64,000 nt of DNA from NCBI GenBank assembly GCA_002347565.1, contig DDXR01000038.1:23248-87247 (forward strand). The letters are read 5' to 3'. Numbering within the stretch: the first letter of the stretch is position 1; every line of letters begins with the position of its first letter. The notes under the pieces were generated by a model. The model made no database searches. It was not told the DNA's origin and saw only the letters and a list, made by a program, of their open reading frames with translations. The position numbers were made by a program, and so were the translations under genes. This stretch comes from a bacterium UBP2_UBA2255 (GTDB taxonomy: Bacteria > Edwardsbacteria > AC1 > EtOH8). Below are positions 51,201 through 58,492 of this stretch, piece after piece.

Positions 51201-51951
51201 CGACTTCGACATGGGCACCTCGGCCGCCACCAACCTGGGCGAGGCCGACACCCTGGTGCGCTACGCCGCCTACCAGCGGCAGCAGTCGACAGACAACCCC
51301 TGCGTCGGCATCAAGCTGCTGCAGGGCACCTACGCCAACGCCGCGATGCTGCAGAACAACCACGTGTCGGCGTCCCGGCCGGGGTATGTCTACAGCACCG
51401 TCAACCTGTGGAACGACTCCACCGCCTACAAGTTCCTGCGCGGCGCCATCAAGCGGCCCAGCGCCCTGGCCACTGCCGACACCGCGGACTACTCGACCTT
51501 CGTCTCGGCCGGCCCGTTCACGCTGAGCTCGGGCGACTCGACGACCGTGGCGTTCGCCTTCGTGGCCGGCGCCAGCACCGCCGGCTTCTGGGAAATGTGC
51601 GATACGGCACAGACGGTGTACGACCGGACGTTCCTGGGCGTGGCCGGCGAGCCCTGGCGTCCCGCCCAGCCGCTGCGCGTCAGCCTGTCGCAGAACCGGC
51701 CCAACCCCTTCGGGGACGGGACCGTCATCAGCTACCAGCTGCCGGGGGAGACCGCGGTCAGCCTGACGATCTACAACGTGGCCGGGCAAGCGGTGCGCAC
51801 CCTGGTCGACGGCCGCCAGCCGGCCGGCAACTACAACCTCAAATGGGACGGCCGCGACGACCGCGGACGGAAACTCTCGGCCGGCGTCTACCTCTACCGG
51901 CTGGACGCGGGAGCGTCCACGGCCACCAGGAAACTGGTGGTGGTGAAGTAA
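48217..51951 (+). CDS. Secreted S8 family serine protease with C-terminal sorting domain
   Basis: The 1,244-residue protein begins MSRPIRIAAVAAGCLLLAAA, a signal peptide. Two inhibitor-like segments at about 92-135 (YYIVQFSGPVQQDWKRDLEA) and 170-215 (VIALHYDESLEQARADLEAL) resemble a duplicated propeptide. The subtilase domain follows with catalytic Asp272 (SSSDSGV), His321 (YYHGSHTGG) and Ser505 (MSGTSMSCPAAAG). A jelly-roll and CARDB-like part then lead to residues about 1,165-1,244, the FlgD-like sorting domain (TIYNVAGQAVRTLVDGRQPAG, GVYLYRL). It is an extracellular or cell-surface protease. AAGGAGG precedes the ATG, and an intrinsic terminator follows at 51968. Confidence 0.93.
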   Translation: MSRPIRIAAVAAGCLLLAAAPCLAAPSGAAPAAGQPASARSGMPSSSGYETPAAYGGAELITFSNGIVINTDLGQPDLPASLTIDGDAQRGAGYYIVQFSGPVQQDWKRDLEARGAKILSYLPNYAFVVRMDAASRNGVLAHSAVRWVGPYQPAYKISGQPGLKATSGRLTAVIALHYDESLEQARADLEALGAEVLEATASEHSKLIKAEIDLAARDRIASLTAVSWIEPWHPLRLMNDLCQYVVQDGVAGSRTIWAKGIRGEGQVLSSSDSGVRVTHNMFNDPAVSLTTWGDYPTHRKIVAYKQIGEATFGDESVNYYHGSHTGGTLCGDDSVTGGASAYDGMAIKARLYFMDGGGSTSGIWGWSDLSYLFGPPHGGVAGYPETRAYIMSNSWGSQQTTGPMPYDTKCQTLDQYTWNNKDFLPFFSQGNTDGGQYVGSPAVAKNCVSVGATMNGTSAATLASFSVYGPTQDQRRKPMLVAPGNNLNSAYGANNTGYTTMSGTSMSCPAAAGAAVLARQYFTEGWYPSGVKTPADAFVPSGALLKAVLLAGADKGTPVIPDTRYGWGRVDLDSSLYFSGDYRKLAVIDDAVGLQTGQYKEYSISIPDSLCILRAALCWTDYPGMPGAGRMIVNDLDLTVIDPYGTTYRGNNFTSSQSNTNATFDTVNVEENVRRNRAAYRTGTWTLRVSARNTPQGPQPYALAITGPVSGPLSWTPAPLIGIQSNTVIDAGQSRPNAKLDPGETDSIRIVLVNSGPVDAAGVTAKLRTASAHVTKVDTTADYGTIVAGGGSSAGDNFLVTMSAATPEGTTIPFVLHWEDAAGDSANIAFNLVCGIARYATYDHNVGNVLLTVTKWGSLGFLNVASGGNGFKYPQATQWLYHASFLAGNANNYVVDRFYPNTGFTGSDSANTDWKCLTRPDSGVTPIGAVVSTQDSWAQFNDSSAYYGGASTAKGLTVTQEGFAWQAPYDFVILKYKLHNRGGTNLANMYAGIVADFDMGTSAATNLGEADTLVRYAAYQRQQSTDNPCVGIKLLQGTYANAAMLQNNHVSASRPGYVYSTVNLWNDSTAYKFLRGAIKRPSALATADTADYSTFVSAGPFTLSSGDSTTVAFAFVAGASTAGFWEMCDTAQTVYDRTFLGVAGEPWRPAQPLRVSLSQNRPNPFGDGTVISYQLPGETAVSLTIYNVAGQAVRTLVDGRQPAGNYNLKWDGRDDRGRKLSAGVYLYRLDAGASTATRKLVVVK

Positions 51952-51967
51952 CCGCTCGCAGCAACGG

Positions 51968-51997
51968 CAAGCCCCCCAGCGATGGGGGGCTTGTTCG
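51968..51997 (+). terminator. Intrinsic terminator after the subtilase gene
   Basis: An 11-bp stem CAAGCCCCCCA with its complement and a GCGA loop lies 16 bp after the stop, followed by a T-rich stretch. Confidence 0.8.
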
Positions 51998-52020
51998 TTG
52001 CCCGGCGCCCACGGCGGCGG

Positions 52021-52049
52021 TTGACAAATAGCGCCAATCATCGTATACT
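52021..52049 (+). promoter_or_regulatory. Near-perfect sigma70 promoter for the thi operon
   Basis: TTGACA (52021-52026), a 17-base spacer, then TATACT (52044-52049), 26 bases before the thiS start. The short leader leaves no room for a TPP riboswitch, and none is seen. Confidence 0.85.
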
Positions 52050-52075
52050 ATGGCCCCATACCGCGCAGCGAGCAC

Positions 52076-52276
52076 ATGAATGTCATCGTCAACGGCAACG
52101 GCAGGGACCTGCCCGCGGGCACGTCCCTGGCCGGCCTGCTGGAGTCCCTCGGCCTGGCCGGCGCCCGGGTGGTGGTGGAGGTCAACGGCGCAGTCATCGG
52201 CAGGCCGCGCCACGCCTCGACGGCCGTCCGGGAAGGCGACCGCGTCGAAATCGTGCGGCTGGTGGGCGGCGGGTGA
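52076..52276 (+). CDS. thiS: Sulfur carrier protein ThiS
   Basis: The 66-residue ubiquitin-like protein ends in VGGG, with the Gly-Gly end whose thiocarboxylate donates sulfur for the thiazole ring of thiamin. VEVNGAVIGRPRHAST and REGDRVEIVRLVGGG are the family motifs. It opens the thiS-G-H-E operon; no thiF or thiC is in the window. Confidence 0.92.
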   Translation: MNVIVNGNGRDLPAGTSLAGLLESLGLAGARVVVEVNGAVIGRPRHASTAVREGDRVEIVRLVGGG

Positions 52277-52306
52277 CGTCCGCGCGGTCTCGGGAAAACA
52301 ACACTG

Positions 52307-53107
52307 ATGAATGCTGCAGCCGCTAGTCATACTATGGCATCAAGCACACTGGTCATCGCCGGGCGAGAGATCCGCTCGCGACTGTTCATGGGTACCGGAA
52401 AGTTCTCCGGCGGCGCCGTGATGGCGACCGCCCTGGAGGCCTCGGGCGCCGAGATCGTCACCGTGGCCCTGCGCCGGGTCGACCTGAGCGACCCCGGGGA
52501 CGACATCCTGTCACACATCGACCGGGACCGGTACCTGCTGCTGCCAAACACCTCGGGCGCCCGCGATGCGGACGAAGCGGTGCGGGTGGCACGGCTGGCC
52601 CGGGAGGCGACCGGCATCCGCTGGCTCAAGCTGGAAGTCACGCCCGAACCCAACTACCTGTTGCCGGACCCGGTGGAGACGCTGCGCGCCGCCCAAACGC
52701 TGATCAAAGAGGGGTTCGTGGTCCTGCCCTACATCAACGCCGATCCGGTGCTGGCGCTGCGCCTGCAGGACGCCGGTTGCGCCGCGGTGATGCCGTTGGG
52801 CGCGCCCATCGGCACCGGCCGCGGGGTCAGGACGGCCGACCAGATCAGGATCATCGTTGAGCAGGCGGCGGTGCCGGTGGTGGTGGATGCCGGGCTGGGG
52901 CTGCCTTCGCACGTCTGCCGATCGTTCGAGCTGGGCGCCGACGCGGTGCTGGTCAACACCGCTGTGGCCGCCGCCGCAGACCCGGTCAAAATGGCCGAAG
53001 CGTTCCGGCTGGCGGTCGACGCATCGCTGCGGTGCCGCACGGCGGGGCCGATGGACGAACACGACCGGGCTGCGGCCTCCAGCCCTCTGACCGGCTTCCT
53101 GCGGTGA
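52307..53107 (+). CDS. thiG: Thiazole synthase ThiG
   Basis: The 266-residue TIM-barrel enzyme builds the thiazole phosphate from deoxyxylulose phosphate, dehydroglycine and ThiS-thiocarboxylate. Motifs: SRLFMGTGKF, EIVTVALRRV, LPNTSGARDADEAVR, LKLEVTPEP with the Schiff-base Lys, LPYINADPVLALRL and MPLGAPIGTGRG. A start nine codons later (52334) is also possible; no clear ribosome-binding site decides. It overlaps thiH by 4 bp (GTGA). Confidence 0.95.
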   Translation: MNAAAASHTMASSTLVIAGREIRSRLFMGTGKFSGGAVMATALEASGAEIVTVALRRVDLSDPGDDILSHIDRDRYLLLPNTSGARDADEAVRVARLAREATGIRWLKLEVTPEPNYLLPDPVETLRAAQTLIKEGFVVLPYINADPVLALRLQDAGCAAVMPLGAPIGTGRGVRTADQIRIIVEQAAVPVVVDAGLGLPSHVCRSFELGADAVLVNTAVAAAADPVKMAEAFRLAVDASLRCRTAGPMDEHDRAAASSPLTGFLR

Positions 53108-54243
53108 GCGGCTTCGCCGCCGAACTGGCATCGACCGACCGGGCGGCGCTGCTGGAGGCGATCGCTTCGGCCTCCGCCGCGGACGCGGAGCGGGCGATCG
53201 CCGGGGCCGACGGCGACGCGACGCTGGCTGCCGCCGCGATCCTGCCGCTGGTGTCGCCGGCGGGCGCGGCGCTGCTGGAACCGATGGCCCGGCGGGCGCG
53301 CGGCATCACCCTGCGCCGCTTCGGGCGCACGGTCTCGCTCTACGCCCCCCTGTATGTTTCCAACCACTGCGCCAACGCCTGCGTCTACTGCGGCTTCAAC
53401 GCCGGCAACGACGTGGTGCGCCGGGCGCTGACGCCGGACGAGGTCCTCGCCGAAGCACAGCTGCTGCGGGACCGGCACATCTCCCAGCTGCTGCTGGTTA
53501 CCGGTGAAAGCCCGCGTCATGCGGATGCCGCGGCCTTGTGCCGGATGGCGCGCGCCCTCAAGCCGCTGTTCCCCTCGCTGGCGGTGGAGGTCTATCCGAT
53601 GGAAACGGACGAATACCGGGCCCTGGCCGGGGCCGGGGTAGACGGCCTGGCCGTCTACCAGGAAACATACGACCGCGGCACGTACGCCGCCGTCCACCCC
53701 TCGGGACCCAAGCGCGATTTCGACCGCCGGCTGGCGGCCCCCGAGCGCGGCGGCCGGGCCGGTTTCCGCCAGCTCGGCATCGGCGCCCTGCTGGGCCTGG
53801 ACGACTGGCGGTTGGAGGCCTACTGGCTGGCGCGGCATGCGCAGTACCTGATGAAGCGGTGCTGGACCAGCCGGGTGTCGGTTTCATTCCCGCGGCTGCG
53901 GCCCGCGGCTGGCGGCTTCCAGCCCCCCCGCCCGGTGTCGGACCGGGAGCTGGCCCAGATGATCTGCGCCCTGCGGCTGGTGCTGCCGGACGCCGGGCTG
54001 GTCCTCTCCACCCGCGAGTCGCCGCAGTTCCGGGACAATATGGTGGGCATCGGCGTCACCAGGATCAGCGCCGGGTCCAGGACCGCGCCCGGCGGCTACT
54101 GCGACGGGCAAGGCGGCGCCGGGGGTCAGTTCGCGGTCTGCGACGAGCGGCCGGTGTCCGAGGTGGCGGCGGCCATCAGGGCCAGGGGCTACGACCCGGT
54201 GTGGAAGGACTGGGACGCCGGGTTCGAAACGGGCACGGCATGA
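53104..54243 (+). CDS. thiH: 2-iminoacetate synthase ThiH
   Basis: The 379-residue radical SAM enzyme cleaves tyrosine to give dehydroglycine for ThiG. The cluster motif is CANACVYCGF, followed by LLVTGESPRHADAAAL and YQETYDRGTYAAVHPSGPKR, with SAGSRTAPGGY near the C-terminus. The start is GTG at 53104-53106 sharing GTGA with the thiG stop. A ThiH (not ThiO) route suits organisms with low-oxygen phases, an inference. Confidence 0.94.
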   Translation: MSGFAAELASTDRAALLEAIASASAADAERAIAGADGDATLAAAAILPLVSPAGAALLEPMARRARGITLRRFGRTVSLYAPLYVSNHCANACVYCGFNAGNDVVRRALTPDEVLAEAQLLRDRHISQLLLVTGESPRHADAAALCRMARALKPLFPSLAVEVYPMETDEYRALAGAGVDGLAVYQETYDRGTYAAVHPSGPKRDFDRRLAAPERGGRAGFRQLGIGALLGLDDWRLEAYWLARHAQYLMKRCWTSRVSVSFPRLRPAAGGFQPPRPVSDRELAQMICALRLVLPDAGLVLSTRESPQFRDNMVGIGVTRISAGSRTAPGGYCDGQGGAGGQFAVCDERPVSEVAAAIRARGYDPVWKDWDAGFETGTA

Positions 54244-54902
54244 ACACGCGATCAGAACGGCTGTCGGCCTTCGCCGCCGTCGACCTCTACCCCGTCACCG
54301 ACTCATCGCAGTCCCTTGGCCGGAGCGATGAAGAGATCCTCGACGGCATCATCGCCGGCGGGGCGCGGATCGTCCAGCTGCGCGAGAAGCATCTGTCGAA
54401 ACGCGACCTGTTTGCGCTGGCCCGCCGGTTCCGCGAGACGACCGCCGCGGCCGGCCTGCTGCTGATCGTCAACGACCATTTGGACGTGGCGCTGGCCTGC
54501 GGCGCCGACGGCGTCCACCTGGGGCAGGACGACCTGCCGCTGGCGGCCGCGCGGCAACTGGCGCCGGAGCTGATCATCGGCGTGTCGACCCACGATCTGC
54601 CCCAGGCCCTGGCCGCCCAACAGGACGGTGCGGACTACATCAATATCGGTCCGATCTTCCCGACCGGGACGAAGCAGGTCCCCACCCCGCCCCGCACACC
54701 GGACGCCATCCGCGAAGTGGCACCCCATTTGACGATCCCCTTCACGGTGATGGGCGGCATCAACCGGGACAACATCGGCCAGGTGCTGGAGGCCGGGGCC
54801 CGCAAGGTGGCCGTGGTCACGGCGGTGACCACGGCGCCGGACGTCGCAGCGGCGGTGCGGGAATTGCGCGGCTTGATCCTGGCGCACGAATCCCTCGGTT
54901 GA
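54240..54902 (+). CDS. thiE: Thiamine-phosphate synthase ThiE
   Basis: The 220-residue TIM-barrel enzyme joins thiazole phosphate and HMP pyrophosphate to form thiamin phosphate. Motifs: LYPVTDSSQSLGRS, IVQLREKHLSKRDL, LLIVNDHLDVALACGADGVH, LGQDDLPLAAAR, IIGVSTHDL and YINIGPIFPTGTK. It overlaps thiH as ATGA. This completes a thiS-G-H-E set; the pyrimidine branch is not in the window. Confidence 0.95.
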   Translation: MNTRSERLSAFAAVDLYPVTDSSQSLGRSDEEILDGIIAGGARIVQLREKHLSKRDLFALARRFRETTAAAGLLLIVNDHLDVALACGADGVHLGQDDLPLAAARQLAPELIIGVSTHDLPQALAAQQDGADYINIGPIFPTGTKQVPTPPRTPDAIREVAPHLTIPFTVMGGINRDNIGQVLEAGARKVAVVTAVTTAPDVAAAVRELRGLILAHESLG

Positions 54903-54927
54903 CTTTCTGCATCAAATTGTATAGAAT
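54899..54927 (+). promoter_or_regulatory. Sigma70-like promoter for the IscU gene
   Basis: TTGACT (54899-54904) overlaps the thiE stop and is followed after 17 bases by TAGAAT (54922-54927), 34 bases before the GTG start of the IscU gene. Confidence 0.7.
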
Positions 54928-54960
54928 CGACGCCCCGGACAACGCGCAAGGAGCAGCGAC

Positions 54961-55392
54961 GTGTACAGCGAAAAGGTGATGGACCACTTCATGAACCCCC
55001 GCAACATGGGGGAGATCGAGCACCCGGACGGCGAGGGCATGGTCGGCAACCCGGTCTGCGGCGATATGATGAAGATCATGCTGAAGGTCGAGGACGACGT
55101 CATCACCGACGTCAAATTCAAGACCTTCGGCTGCGGCGCGGCCATCGCCACCTCCAGCATGGCCACCGAGCTGGTCAAGGGCAAGACCATCGCCGAGGCC
55201 CTGGCGGTGACCAACAAGGCGGTGGCCGAGGCCCTGGACGGCCTGCCGCCGGTGAAGATGCACTGTTCGGTGCTGGCCGAGGACGGCATCCGCTCGGCCA
55301 TCAACGACTACCTGGTGAAGCACGGCCGGCCCGGGATCGAGCTCAAGCCCGCCGGCCATGAGCACGAGCATGATGAGCACGGCGAGCACTGA
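54961..55392 (+). CDS. iscU: IscU/NifU-type iron-sulfur cluster scaffold
   Basis: The 143-residue protein assembles Fe-S clusters and hands them to target proteins. Ligands: Cys33 in GNPVCGD with Asp35, Cys58 in FGCGAAIATSS and Cys102 in VKMHCS; LPPVK at 95-99 is the chaperone-binding motif. The C-terminal tail is His-rich (GHEHEHDEHGEH) and may bind metal. The start is GTG with AAGGAG seven bases upstream. No cysteine desulfurase is in the window. An alternative name is nifU N-terminal domain protein. Confidence 0.93.
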   Translation: MYSEKVMDHFMNPRNMGEIEHPDGEGMVGNPVCGDMMKIMLKVEDDVITDVKFKTFGCGAAIATSSMATELVKGKTIAEALAVTNKAVAEALDGLPPVKMHCSVLAEDGIRSAINDYLVKHGRPGIELKPAGHEHEHDEHGEH

Positions 55393-55406
55393 TCAGCGCA
55401 CATACG

Positions 55407-55434
55407 AAAAGCCCTCCTGACGGAGGGCTTTTTT
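55407..55434. terminator. Bidirectional intrinsic terminator
   Basis: AAAAGCCCTCC, a TGAC loop, then GGAGGGC and six Ts lie between the convergent IscU gene (+) and the propeller/peptidase gene (-). A-rich DNA on the left gives Ts on the minus strand, so it can serve both. Confidence 0.88.
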
Positions 55435-55451
55435 GCGCGACCGGCGGCCGG

Positions 55452-58220
55452 TCAGCGGATGATGAGCATGCGCCTGGTATCGCTCCGGCCGCCGGTTTCG
55501 ATCCGGTAATAGTACATCCCGGCGCCGACCTCGGCCCCCTGCTCGTCCCGTCCGTCCCATCGGGCCTCGTGCCGTCCGGCCGCCCAGGGCCCGTCGGCCA
55601 GCGTTCTGACCTTCTGACCCGCGACGTTGTAGACCGCCAGCCGCACGATGCCGGCCGCTGGCAACTGGTATGTGATCGCCGTCGAGCGCCCGAACGGGTT
55701 GGGCCGGTTCTGCGCGAGCAGGAATCTGCCGGCAACCTCGATCCCCGGCGGCTCCCCCGCCACCCCGGTGCCGGGGCCGAACGACAGGTCGTCGAAGTTG
55801 TCCCCCGCCGCGGCGTATCCCTTGACGTACAGCCGCAGGCAGGCGTAGGCCGCGCCCGCCGGCGCGGCCACGGTATCGGTGCGCAGAAAGTGGAAGGCGG
55901 GATCGTCGGCGGTCAGCCAGGCGCTGGACACCATGCTGCCGATCTGGGTGTCCGCGGCCGCGTACCACATCAGGCACAGCCGCACCTGGTTGCCTGCGCC
56001 GTCGTTCTTGCGGGCCCAGCCCGAGAAGCAGTACGGCTGGCCCGGCGTGACCGCGACGTCCTGGTGCGCCACAGCCGGCACGTAGTCGGTGAGCACCCGG
56101 GGTGTGACCCGGAGCGACCGGGATCCGGAATGGTGGACGGTATCCCAGGCCAGGGTTGCGTTCTCGGTGTCGGCCCAGGGGGCGGTGCCGGACTCGAGGC
56201 CGGGGTTGGTCAGGGCCCCGTGGACCGTCACCGGCTTGACCACGGTGGGCGCATCATCGGTCCAATCGCTGATGTAGCGGGTATCGTAGCTGCCGCCCGC
56301 CGGGCTGAGGTACGATTTGAAGTAGATCGAGGACGACGTGCGGGGCGCGGTCAGGTTGAAGACGTTCCAGATGCCGCCGTTGCTGTCGTTGAGCCCCGCC
56401 CGCTGCGCCGAGAACAGCACGGCGCCGGACCCGCCGTCGCAGACATCGACCGTAAATGTGTTGTTGGTCTGGTATCGCGACGTGGTGTCGCGGAAGGTGA
56501 CGGTGTAGTAGTGCCCGGCGTCCACCGTGTCGGGGTAGTCGGCCAGGGACAGCCTGGTGTGGCGGCCGCGGGCGGTGACCAGCCACGAGGCCGTGTTGAT
56601 GTTGACGTACCCGTTGTTGTAGCCCGGCCAGTCGTAACGGGCGTTGTCGCCGGGGTAGTTCCAGTACGCCCCGTGGTTGCGGTTGCCGGCCGGGTCGTTG
56701 ACGACGATGGTGTGCTGACCGTCGATGTAGCCCCGCACGCACATCAGGTGGCCGGCGGATGTGATCCTGGTCGACAGCACCACCGGGTGGCCGGCGTCGA
56801 CCTGCGCGGTAATGTCGGACCAGGAGACGGACCCGTCGAACTCGGAGCTGAGGTCGTGCTTCTGGATGTAGCTTTGGCACTTGTAGGCCCCGGCGCCGGT
56901 GCCGTGCTCGCAGCAATGGCCGTAGGCCCCGTGGGCCGGCGGGCCGGACGGCGGCGAGCAGGTGTCGTCGAAGACGTAGCCGCCGTAGGCGTAGATCTTG
57001 CTGTCGTAGTTGCCGTAGGGCGAGACGTGCGTGCCCGGCGGGTTGGCCCCGACGTGGATGGTCTCGTTCCAGACTGCATACCGGTGGTAGGAGCCGATGG
57101 CCATCAGGCACGAAGTCGGGCCGCAGGCGGCGCTGCCGTCGAACGAGTCGGGCGTGTCGTACACCTGGTGAATGTAGGGCATCCATCCCGGCACCATGCC
57201 CTTCGTCGCCCTGGCATCGGTGAAGCGCTCCCAACGCGGCAGGGTCAGGGAATCCAGCGGCAGCGCCGCCGCCCCTGTCACCTCCCCGCCCCGCACCCCG
57301 AGTTCGCCCGCCAGCAAGGACCCGTCGCCCAGCGACGCCAGCGCGATCCTGCCGACCGTGGACGCGGCCATGCCGGGGAAGGCGATGCCGTCGGCGGCCA
57401 CGGCCGCCTGCGCGCCCGATTCCGCATCGGCCGCGACCAGCTCCGACCCCGCCAGCGCCATCGCCTGGTGGCGCTTGCGGGTAAACAGCACAGTGCGGCC
57501 GTCAAGCCAGCTTGGCGAACTGCCGCTGCCGAAGTTCGTCATGCCGCCGGCGGAAAGCTCGATCACCTGCACCGATCCGTCATTGGCACAGACCAGCAGC
57601 CGGCCGCCGGAGGGAGAGAACCGGGGGCCGAAAAGATCCGCCCCGGCCCGGGCGATCACCCGCTGCTCGCCATTCGCCAGGTCCACCAGCACGGCCTCCT
57701 GGCCGCGGCAGAATGCCGCCCGGCTGCCGCCGCGGTCGACGGCGATCTGGTTTACGTAACCGCCGATATCCCATCCCCGCCGGGTGCTCCCCGATACCAG
57801 CTCCAGCCGGCTGCCGCTGGTGACGACTACGGACGTATCGTCGAGCCAGGCAACCTGGCCCACCAGCGGGCCGGCGGCCACCACCTCGGCCGCACCGGAG
57901 GCGACATCGCGGACCATCGCGCGCTGGACGGCGCAGTCGACCTGCTTGTACCCGAGTTTCCTCCCGTCAGGCGACCAGGCAAACTGGTTCCCGGAGGCCC
58001 GCCCGGTGTTCAAGTCCGTGGTTTCGCCGGTCCGTGCATCATGCAGCAGGATCGTCGCGCCATCCTGGCGCCCGATCGCCAGATAGCGGCCGTCGGGCGA
58101 CCACGACAGGTGGGCGAACGGCTCGTCCGGATCGAAAAGCCGGGCGCCGGCGCCGGCCCGGGCCGGCGCCGACCACACGGCCGCCGTCAGCAGGGACAGC
58201 GCCAATACCCGCCCAATCAT
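55452..58220 (-). CDS. Secreted protein: TolB-like propeller, C39-like peptidase and sorting domain
   Basis: The 922-residue protein begins MIGRVLALSLLTAAVWSAPA, a signal peptide. Residues about 30-310 form a WD/TolB-type propeller (HLSWSPDGRYLAIGRQDG, FAWSPDGRKLGY, FGPRFSPSGGRLLV). Residues about 345-545 are a papain-like C39 peptidase domain with Cys366 (SAACGPTSCLMA), His491 (SAGHLMCVRGYI) and Asp509 (VVNDPAGN). A carbohydrate-binding-like jelly roll lies at about 690-830 (NPGLESGTAPW). The end is the FlgD-like sorting domain (AVYNVAGQKVRTLADG, GMYYYRI). I chose the ATG at 58218-58220 because GGAGGT lies just upstream. It is probably an extracellular cysteine peptidase or a bacteriocin-processing-like enzyme; the target is unknown. 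Confidence 0.87.
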   Translation of the reverse strand: MIGRVLALSLLTAAVWSAPARAGAGARLFDPDEPFAHLSWSPDGRYLAIGRQDGATILLHDARTGETTDLNTGRASGNQFAWSPDGRKLGYKQVDCAVQRAMVRDVASGAAEVVAAGPLVGQVAWLDDTSVVVTSGSRLELVSGSTRRGWDIGGYVNQIAVDRGGSRAAFCRGQEAVLVDLANGEQRVIARAGADLFGPRFSPSGGRLLVCANDGSVQVIELSAGGMTNFGSGSSPSWLDGRTVLFTRKRHQAMALAGSELVAADAESGAQAAVAADGIAFPGMAASTVGRIALASLGDGSLLAGELGVRGGEVTGAAALPLDSLTLPRWERFTDARATKGMVPGWMPYIHQVYDTPDSFDGSAACGPTSCLMAIGSYHRYAVWNETIHVGANPPGTHVSPYGNYDSKIYAYGGYVFDDTCSPPSGPPAHGAYGHCCEHGTGAGAYKCQSYIQKHDLSSEFDGSVSWSDITAQVDAGHPVVLSTRITSAGHLMCVRGYIDGQHTIVVNDPAGNRNHGAYWNYPGDNARYDWPGYNNGYVNINTASWLVTARGRHTRLSLADYPDTVDAGHYYTVTFRDTTSRYQTNNTFTVDVCDGGSGAVLFSAQRAGLNDSNGGIWNVFNLTAPRTSSSIYFKSYLSPAGGSYDTRYISDWTDDAPTVVKPVTVHGALTNPGLESGTAPWADTENATLAWDTVHHSGSRSLRVTPRVLTDYVPAVAHQDVAVTPGQPYCFSGWARKNDGAGNQVRLCLMWYAAADTQIGSMVSSAWLTADDPAFHFLRTDTVAAPAGAAYACLRLYVKGYAAAGDNFDDLSFGPGTGVAGEPPGIEVAGRFLLAQNRPNPFGRSTAITYQLPAAGIVRLAVYNVAGQKVRTLADGPWAAGRHEARWDGRDEQGAEVGAGMYYYRIETGGRSDTRRMLIIR

Positions 58221-58323
58221 CGTTCGCACCTCCATCGTTGGCTGGCATCCCAACCGATAGCCGCCGGCAGTCCGCGGCCCGGCGCCGGTCATCCTCGTCC
58301 GTCACCCGGGCCCAACGAGGGCC

Positions 58324-58352
58324 TTTACTTTTCCCGGGTTTTCTTGTATAAT
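58324..58352 (+). promoter_or_regulatory. Sigma70-like promoter for tRNA-Lys
   Basis: TTTACT (58324-58329), 17 bases, then a perfect TATAAT (58347-58352), ten bases before the mature tRNA 5' end. Confidence 0.8.
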
Positions 58353-58362
58353 TACCGGCAGC

Positions 58363-58438
<76 letters not shown>

Positions 58439-58448
58439 GAGAACGATC

Positions 58449-58474
58449 AAAGGCAACCCCAAGGGTTGCCTTTT
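58449..58474. terminator. Intrinsic terminator after tRNA-Lys
   Basis: An 11-bp perfect stem AAAGGCAACCC with its complement, a CAA loop and a TTTT end. It lies between the tRNA (+) and the PorV-like gene (-) and may work in both directions. Confidence 0.88.
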
Positions 58475-58492
58475 GCGTTGTCGGGCTCCGGC

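Noticed and set aside
48046..52041. Long minus-strand open frame opposite the subtilase gene
   Set aside because: The plus strand encodes a clear subtilase with catalytic triad, promoter and terminator; the opposite frame has no motif.
52050..52075. TPP riboswitch before the thi genes
   Set aside because: Only 26 bases separate the promoter from thiS, too short for the aptamer, and no conserved core is present.
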